Source: Syntrophaceae bacterium UBA1411 (GTDB lineage: Bacteria > Desulfobacterota > Syntrophia > Syntrophales > Smithellaceae). From it: DNA of 11,701 bases. The notes under the pieces are model-generated. The model was not told the origin of the DNA. It saw only the letters and a list, made by a program, of their open reading frames with translations, and made no database searches. The position numbers and the translations under genes are program-made. This document shows positions 6,762 to 11,701 of this stretch, piece by piece (position 1 is the stretch's first letter; every line of letters starts with the position of its first letter). The stretch is taken from assembly GCA_002304995.1 (NCBI GenBank), contig DBPV01000070.1:1-11701 (forward strand), in the 5' to 3' direction.

Positions 6762-7532
6762 ATGCTCGAAAAAAACACACTCCTGAAGCGTCTTCACGAA
6801 CGGCTCGCATCGACCGCCGCTTTCCGGCGCATTGCCGATCTGCGTGTAGGCTTGAGCTATGTCGGCATTCAACTCGACGACGGCGCGGCGGGAATCGCCG
6901 CCCTGCTGCCGGACGGATCGCCCAGGGGCTGCACCGTTTTGAAGGAAGCGGGAACCTACGCCGGCGCCCCGGCGGAAGAGGCGCTCGGCCATCTCGTTTA
7001 CGGGCGCGACCCGCTGCGCCGCGCGATCGGTCTGGCGGCCGCCAATGCACTTGTCGGGCCTCCCCCCGACCAGACGGAAGACCGGGAAGCCACCAGTACC
7101 TTTGGTTTGCAGCCGGGCGACAAAGTGGCGATGGTCGGGCTTTTCGCCCCGCTGGTCGAGCGCATCCGCGCCACGGGCGCCTCGCTGACCATCATCGAAA
7201 AGAATCCCGAGCGCATGGATTTGCTCTCCGAGGAAGAAAAGCGCCGCGCTCTGGCAACCTGCGACGTCGCCATCGTCACCGCGACCACACTCCTCAATGC
7301 AACGTTTGAAGAAACCACGGCCCTCCTGGGCGCTCCGCGCATCACGGCGCTGATCGGGCCCTCCACGCCGCTGGCGCCGGCCGTTTTTTCCGGCACGCCC
7401 GTCACGCATCTGGGCGGCGCTTTTGTTGCCGATGCCGCCCGCGTCTTGCAGATCATTTCCGAAGGCGGCGGTACGCCCGCGCTACGGCCTCACTTACGCT
7501 TTGTGAATCTTCCTGTCCGGCCGCCGGGCTGA
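6762..7532 (+). CDS. DUF4213/DUF364 protein (putative heavy-metal chelation)
   Basis: The 256-residue product fits the two-domain DUF4213-DUF364 architecture. The N-terminal part (about 8-97) shows the AGTYAG motif (63-68) and RRAIGLAAANAL (86-97). The C-terminal part (about 118-250) has a nucleotide-fold-like layout: DKVAMVGLFAP (120-130), LTIIEKNPE (142-150), CDVAIVTATTLLNATFEE (167-184), LIGPSTPLAP (197-206) and a final SEGGGTP (233-239). The family is described only as possibly metal-chelating; a catalytic role is not established. The gene starts 19 bases after the FmdE-like stop and probably shares its transcript. Start choice is slightly uncertain: GGAG at 6756-6759 is only two bases from the ATG, and no better in-frame start is visible. 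The context behind modABC suggests oxyanion or metal handling, which is inference. No signal peptide or membrane segment is seen. Confidence 0.82.
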   Translation: MLEKNTLLKRLHERLASTAAFRRIADLRVGLSYVGIQLDDGAAGIAALLPDGSPRGCTVLKEAGTYAGAPAEEALGHLVYGRDPLRRAIGLAAANALVGPPPDQTEDREATSTFGLQPGDKVAMVGLFAPLVERIRATGASLTIIEKNPERMDLLSEEEKRRALATCDVAIVTATTLLNATFEETTALLGAPRITALIGPSTPLAPAVFSGTPVTHLGGAFVADAARVLQIISEGGGTPALRPHLRFVNLPVRPPG

Positions 7533-7545
7533 TCAGCCGGGCCGG
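7521..7545 (+). terminator. Hairpin overlapping the end of the DUF364 gene, possible terminator
   Basis: GGCT (7527-7530) pairs with AGCC (7535-7538) around GATC, and the stem continues with GCC (7523-7525) and GGC (7540-7542) across a G-G mismatch, then CC (7521-7522) with GG (7544-7545) past a bulged C. A short TCTTT follows. It spans the stop codon at 7530-7532. The poor T run makes intrinsic termination likely but not certain. Confidence 0.45.
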
Positions 7546-7662
7546 TCTTTCCCTGCCGCTTTTGTCCCGCTTTAAGACTTGCGGTCAGTGACCAGAAGTC
7601 AAGGGCAAAAAAACACCCGCACAGAAAAATCGCATTACACCGATCTCATTATCTTTTTGTAT

Positions 7663-7680
7663 TATGTCATAAATGACATA
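7663..7680 (+). promoter_or_regulatory. Perfect 18-base palindrome, likely operator of fdnG
   Basis: TATGTCATAAATGACATA is an exact 8-2-8 inverted repeat, containing TGTCA-N4-TGACA. Its centre lies about 72 bases before the start expected from the promoter at 7709-7737, a distance typical for an upstream-bound activator of the Crp/Fnr family. It resembles the site upstream of modA (3922-3939), with the same AA centre and 13 of 18 bases equal. The regulator is unidentified. Confidence 0.7.
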
Positions 7681-7708
7681 TCTATATGAATTTACTGATA
7701 AATTGCCG

Positions 7709-7737
7709 TTGACATCCCCGCGTATTGAAGATATAAC
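7709..7737 (+). promoter_or_regulatory. Sigma70-type promoter of fdnG
   Basis: TTGACA (7709-7714) is a perfect -35 box, and TATAAC (7732-7737) matches the -10 consensus at five of six positions with an ideal 17-base spacer. Transcription should start near 7744, giving a leader of about 154 bases before the fdnG ATG. Confidence 0.75.
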
Positions 7738-7881
7738 AGCCCGCGGTTAAAGTCGTAAGCTCCTGTAAATGTCGCGCTCGTCCGAGACATTGTTCATTTC
7801 AGACAGCTTTTCCCCGAAAGGTGCAATGTGCATGGTTATTGGGTGGTTAGAGCGTGAAAAGAATATGCAACAATTCTGAGG

Positions 7882-7888
7882 AAAGGAG
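7882..7888 (+). promoter_or_regulatory. Ribosome binding site of fdnG
   Basis: AAAGGAG within a long purine tract ends nine bases before the ATG at 7898 and supports this start, which also places the Tat motif correctly near the N-terminus. Confidence 0.75.
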
Positions 7889-7897
7889 AAGGAATTC

Positions 7898-10800
7898 ATG
7901 AACGTCAGCAGAAGAGGTTTCTTGAAACTTTCCGGCGCTGTCGCAGCGGTGAGCGGTTTGGGCATCAGCCTGAAGCCTGCAGCCGCGCACGCGAAGGAAC
8001 TGAAGATCAAGTACGCCAAAGAAACCACCACCGTTTGTCCTTATTGCTCCGTCGGATGCAGCATTATCGTATCCGTGCGCGACGGCAAAGTCGTCAATAC
8101 GGAGGGTGATCCGGACAGCCCGATCAACAAAGGATCGCTGTGCAGCAAAGGCGGTTCGATTTACCAGATGGCCGTCAACGAGAATCGCCTGGGCAAACCG
8201 CTTTACCGCGCACCCTTCGCTACGGAATGGAAGGAAGTCGAGTGGGAGTGGGCGTTTGAAAAAATCGCGGAAAATGTGAAAAAAAGCCGCGATGCGAGCT
8301 TTAAGAAAACCAACGCCAAGGGAGAGCTCGTCAACCGCACGGAAGGCATTGCCTCGGTCGGTTCGGCGGCGATGGACTTGGAAGAATGCTTCACGTATCA
8401 AAAATTCTTGAGGGGGTTGGGCCTGGTCTACATTGAACATCAGGCCCGTATCTGACACAGCCCGACGGTACCGGCTCTGGCAGAGTCGTTCGGACGCGGC
8501 GCAATGACCAATCACTGGGTCGATTTCAAAAACAGTGATGTGATTTTAATCATGGGAAGCAACCCCGCTTCCAACCACCCCGTCTCCTGGAAATGGATAC
8601 AGGAAGCGGTCAGCACGCGGAATGCGAAAATCATCTGCGTGGATCCGCGCTTTACCCAGTCCGCCTCCAAGGCGCACTTGTACGCCCCGCTTCGTTCGGG
8701 AACGGACATCGCTTTCCTGGGCGGCATGATCAGGTACATTCTCGAAAACAAGCTGTATTTCGAGGAGTACATCCGGCATTACACCAACGCCACTTTCCTG
8801 GTCAATCCGGCGTTGAAACTGCCCGGCGACAACAAGGGCGTGTTCTCCGGCTTTACCAACGGGAAATATGAAAAAGACACCTGGTCTTATCAGACGGACG
8901 GCGCGGGCGTCATCCGCAAAGATCCGACGATGAAGCATCCCAACTGTGTCTTCCAGCTTTTGAAAAAACACTATTCCCGCTACACGCCGGAACTCGTCAG
9001 CAAGATCTGCGGCACTCCGGTCGATAAACTTCTCGAAGTGTACAAGCTCTACGGCTCCACCGGCAAGCCCGACCGCGCCGGCGTCGATCTCTACGCGATG
9101 GGCTGGACGCAGCACACCGTCGGGACGCAGAACATCCGCACCATGTGCATCATCCAGCTTCTGCTGGGCAATATGGGCATCGCGGGCGGCGGCGTCGCAG
9201 CCATGCGCGGCGAATCCAACGTTCAGGGCTCCACCGACCACGGCCTGTTATTCCACATCTGGCCCGGCTATCTGGGAACGCCGACGGCATCGCTTCCGAC
9301 GCTGAAAGCGTACAACGAAAAGCGGACACCCAAAACCAAGGAAAAGAATTCCCTCAACTGGTGGAAGAATTTTCCGAAATATTCGGCAAGCTTCCTGCGG
9401 TCCATGTACGGAATGAACATGGGCCTCGAAGAGGCCTATGCCGCTTTGCCCAAGCTCGACGACGGGGCCAACTATTCCTGGCTCCAGATTTTTGACGACA
9501 TGTACAAGGGCAAATTTACCGGCTTCTTCGCCTGGGGCATGAATCCCGCCTGCTCGGGGGCTCACTCCAACAAGGTCCGCCAGGCGCTCACGAAAGTGGA
9601 CTGGCTGGTCAATGTCAACCTGTTCGACAACGAAACCGGTTCGTTCTGGCGCGGTCCCGGCATGGATCCGGCCAAGATCAAAACGGAAGTGTTCATGCTC
9701 CCCTGTGCCGCCTCCATTGAAAAGGAAGGCAGCATCGCGAACTCAGGCCGGCTTCAGCAGTGGCGCTACAAGGCCGTCAACCCTCCGGAAGAAGCCCTGC
9801 CGGACGGCGACATCATGAGTGAAATTTTCTTCAAAGTAAAGGAGCTCTACGAAAAGAAGGGCGGCCCGAACAAGGAAGCCCTCACCAAACTGACCTGGCC
9901 CTACGGCAAAATGGCGGGCAAGCATTTCCACTACGATCCCCGCAAGGTGGCCGCTGAAATCAACGGCTTCTTCCTTGCGGACAAGAAAGTGGAAAACCCG
10001 ACCAAAAAGGGCGAATTCAAGGAATTCAAGAAGGGCGACCTGGTGCCGACCTTTGCCTGGCTGCAGGATGACGGTTCCACGTCGTCGGGCTGCTGGGTTT
10101 ACTGCGGTTCCGTGACGCCCGACAAAGGTATTTTGCCCATGCGCCGCGACACGGCAGATCCCACCGGCTTGGGGCTTACCCCCGGTTGGGCCTGGTCGTG
10201 GCCGGTCAACCGCCGCATCATTTACAACGGCGCCTCCGTGGATCTCAACGGCAATCCGTGGGATCCGTCCCGCGCGGTGATCAAGTGGAACGGCGAAAAA
10301 TGGACGGGCGATGTTCCGGACGGAGCAGGCGATCCCGGCAAGGGAAGGCCGCCTTTCATCATGAAACCGGACGGCGTGGCCAGTCTTTATGGTCCGGGTC
10401 TGGCCGACGGCCCCTTCCCCGAGCATTACGAGCCGCTGGAATGCCCCATCGAGAAAAATCTGCTTTCACCGCAGAAGAACAACCCGGCCATCAAGCGCTT
10501 CGATAAGAAAGGCGTGGGATCGGATCTGGATGTCTACTCCGGCGTCACGAGCTGCGATCCGCGCTTCCCGTTCATCTGTTCCACGTACCGCGTGAGCGAA
10601 CACTGGCAGACGGGCGTGCTCACCCGCTGGTGTCCGTGGCTGGCGGAAATGCAGCCCGGCATGTTTGTGGAAGTCGGAACGGATCTGGCCAAGGAGAAAG
10701 GCATCAAAAACGGCGACAAATGCATCGTCAGTTCGGCCCGCGGCGAGGTGGAATGCACCGCCATCGTCACACCGCGTTTCAAGCCTTTCAATATTGACGG

Positions 10801-11008
10801 CAATATGATTCATGAAATCGGTATCCCCTGGCACTTTGGCTGGATCACCACGAAAGACCGGACCTACAATCCCGGCGACAAAAAAGCCGAGGTCTTTACG
10901 CACGGCGATTCCGCCAACCTGCTGGTTCCGACCATCGGCGATGCCAACACGATGATTCCGGAGAGCAAAGCTTTCATGGCGAACGTTGTGAAGAAGGGGG
11001 TGAAGTAA
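7898..11008 (+). CDS. fdnG: Tat-exported selenocysteine formate dehydrogenase catalytic subunit (Sec186)
   Basis: This is one 1036-residue selenoprotein read through TGA at 8453-8455, close to the 1015 residues of E. coli FdnG. The N-terminus has a twin-arginine signal, SRRGFLK (4-10), a hydrophobic stretch and a likely AHA cleavage near residue 33, so the folded enzyme is exported. The catalytic-domain [4Fe-4S] ligands are C47, C50, C54 (CPYCSVGC) and C82. Sec186 lies in HQARIUHSPTV, followed by ESFGRGAMTN, which is the FDH-N pattern. The rest is the molybdopterin domain, with features such as FFAWGMNPACSGAHSN, and a C-terminal dinucleotide-binding domain. It oxidises formate (or reduces CO2) with a Mo or W bis-pterin cofactor and transfers electrons to the FdnH-type subunit encoded one base downstream. 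The promoter and operator-like palindrome upstream indicate its own regulation. Symbol is by similarity to FDH-N; the enzyme may equally be the W-type periplasmic FDH of sulfate reducers and syntrophs. Confidence 0.96.
8453..8455 (+). other. UGA selenocysteine codon of fdnG (Sec186)
   Basis: The TGA stands between HQARI and HSPTV, exactly the catalytic Sec/Cys position of FDH-N type enzymes, and the frame stays open for 850 more codons of FDH sequence. The flanking nucleotides (TGACAC...CCCGACGGT) closely resemble those of the fdhA site. Confidence 0.95.
8462..8493 (+). promoter_or_regulatory. Probable SECIS element of fdnG
   Basis: CGGCTCT (8472-8478) can pair with AGAGTCG (8482-8488), seven pairs including one G-U, around the three-base loop GGC. 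The loop starts 23 bases after the UGA and has G in its first two positions, as bacterial SECIS elements require. CCGA (8462-8465) with TCGG (8490-8493) can form a lower stem. The GGUCU-like loop seen in the fdhA SECIS is not present in the same position; the aligned bases read GGCTC. The fold is less certain than for fdhA. Confidence 0.6.
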
Positions 11009-11009
11009 G

Positions 11010-11701
11010 ATGACCGAGATGATTAAATTATACGACGATTCGAAATGTACCGCCTGCCGCGGCTGTCAGCTCGCCTGCAAACAGTGGAACGCGCTCAAAG
11101 CCTCGCAGACGGAAAACAAAGGCACTTACCAGAACCCGCCGGCGCTGAATCCCAATACGTTCATGCTGATTCATTTCCAGGATTACGTGGACGACAAGGG
11201 CGACGTGAAGTGGCTTTTCCGCAAGGAAGCGTGCATGCACTGTACGGACGCGGCCTGTGTGACGGTCTGCCCCAGCGGCGCGCTGCACTACAACAAGGCC
11301 ACGGGCACCGTGGGTCTGGATCACGACAAGTGCATCGGCTGCAAGGAGTGCGTGGCGGCCTGCCCGTTTGAAATTCCGCGCTGGGATGCGGCGACGGACA
11401 AGGTTTACAAATGCGACATGTGCGAAAGCCGCATCACAAGCGGTCTGATCCCGGCCTGTGTGAAGGCCTGCCCGACCGGCGCTTTGTCCTGGGGGCCGAA
11501 AGAGAAAATGCTCAAGACCGCCGCGAAGCGCGCGGAAGCGCTGGGTGGAAGCGCAGCGACTTACGGCGACAAGTATGTCAAAGGCACGCACTTCATGTAC
11601 GTGCTGAAGGAAAAACCGGAAATCTATGCCGATATCCACAAAGATCCGAGCGTGCCGCTGTCCGTGACCCTGTGGAAGGGACTGCTCAAGCCGTTGAGTT
11701 T
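11010..11701 (+). CDS. fdnH: Formate dehydrogenase iron-sulfur (beta) subunit, 3' end cut by the window
   Basis: The frame is open from the ATG at 11010 to the window end, giving 230 residues without a stop. Sixteen cysteines form four [4Fe-4S] sites: C13/C16/C19/C23 (CTACRGCQLAC), C75/C78/C83/C87, C108/C111/C114/C118 (CIGCKECVAAC) and C135/C138/C150/C154. This is the four-cluster ferredoxin layout of FdnH, FdoH and related beta subunits, which carry electrons from the catalytic subunit towards a membrane cytochrome or another acceptor. It has no signal peptide, as expected for a subunit exported together with its Tat-bearing partner. It starts one base after the fdnG stop, with GGGGGTG just upstream inside fdnG, so the two are cotranscribed. 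Whether a C-terminal membrane anchor follows cannot be seen. Confidence 0.93.
   Translation, partial: MTEMIKLYDDSKCTACRGCQLACKQWNALKASQTENKGTYQNPPALNPNTFMLIHFQDYVDDKGDVKWLFRKEACMHCTDAACVTVCPSGALHYNKATGTVGLDHDKCIGCKECVAACPFEIPRWDAATDKVYKCDMCESRITSGLIPACVKACPTGALSWGPKEKMLKTAAKRAEALGGSAATYGDKYVKGTHFMYVLKEKPEIYADIHKDPSVPLSVTLWKGLLKPLS

Larger units (their letters stand above)
7533..7897 (+). other. Intergenic regulatory region and leader of fdnG
   Basis: This 365-base interval has no credible gene. In order it holds the end of the hairpin after the DUF364 gene; a 25-base imperfect palindrome at 7576-7600 (GACTT...AAGTC with inner GGTCA-G-TGACC, 10 of 12 pairs); an AT-rich stretch with a perfect palindrome (7663-7680); a sigma70 promoter (7709-7737); and a leader of about 150 bases with hairpins at 7768-7791 (AATGTC/GACATT) and 7860-7877 (AGAAT/ATTCT). 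I recognise no known riboswitch. Confidence 0.7.

Noticed and set aside
5312..6778. 488-codon open frame on the - strand across modC and the FmdE-like gene
   Set aside because: It is antisense to two clearly recognised genes with intact motifs, has low-complexity composition and matches no family known to me.
1..11701. CRISPR arrays, insertion sequences, tRNA or rRNA genes
   Set aside because: No regularly spaced repeats, transposase-like frames, terminal inverted repeats or RNA gene signatures were seen; the window is densely filled by the functional cluster described.

Overview
The window is a selenium- and molybdenum-dependent formate dehydrogenase (FDH) region. All genes lie on the + strand: fdhE, a cytoplasmic-type FDH catalytic subunit (fdhA), modA-modB-modC, an FmdE-like protein, a DUF4213/DUF364 protein, a Tat-exported FDH catalytic subunit (fdnG type), and the start of its four-cluster iron-sulfur subunit (fdnH type), which is cut by the window end. 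The gene set suggests an anaerobic, formate-metabolising bacterium. Two selenocysteine FDHs, molybdate uptake and an FmdE-like protein fit a syntrophic or sulfate-reducing member of the Desulfobacterota (former Deltaproteobacteria), but this is inference from gene content and fairly high GC, not from a phylogenetic marker.

Both FDH catalytic genes contain an in-frame TGA at the catalytic residue: codon 355 of fdhA (2230-2232) and codon 186 of fdnG (8453-8455). The reading frame and FDH homology continue directly after each TGA, and each is followed at the proper distance by a hairpin that fits a bacterial SECIS element. A caller that treats TGA only as stop would break each gene in two. They should be read as single selenoproteins of 900 and 1036 residues.

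Layout: 1-124 holds a perfect inverted repeat and the fdhE ribosome binding site. 125-1009 is fdhE, a maturation factor for FDH. 1168-3870 is fdhA, with NuoG-like N-terminal iron-sulfur domains, closed by a strong intrinsic terminator (3881-3912). 3963-6073 is a tightly packed modABC operon for molybdate import (TAAATG junction, then ATGATGA overlap). 6152-6742 (FmdE-like) and 6762-7532 (DUF4213/DUF364) follow in the same direction and may belong to the same transcript. 7533-7897 is a 365-base regulatory region with a perfect 18-base palindrome, a near-consensus sigma70 promoter and a leader of about 150 bases. 7898-11008 is fdnG and 11010 to the end is fdnH.

The genes form a coherent unit. 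ModABC brings in the oxyanion for the pterin cofactor, FdhE assists FDH maturation, and the two FDHs act on either side of the membrane: FdhA in the cytoplasm, probably exchanging electrons with a ferredoxin- or NAD-linked partner not in this window, and FdnGH outside or in the periplasm, passing electrons to a membrane partner. An 18-base palindrome upstream of the mod operon and another upstream of fdnG share centre, spacing and 13 of 18 bases, suggesting one regulator for both. The least explained part is the FmdE-like plus DUF364 pair behind modC, a candidate accessory module for Mo/W handling.
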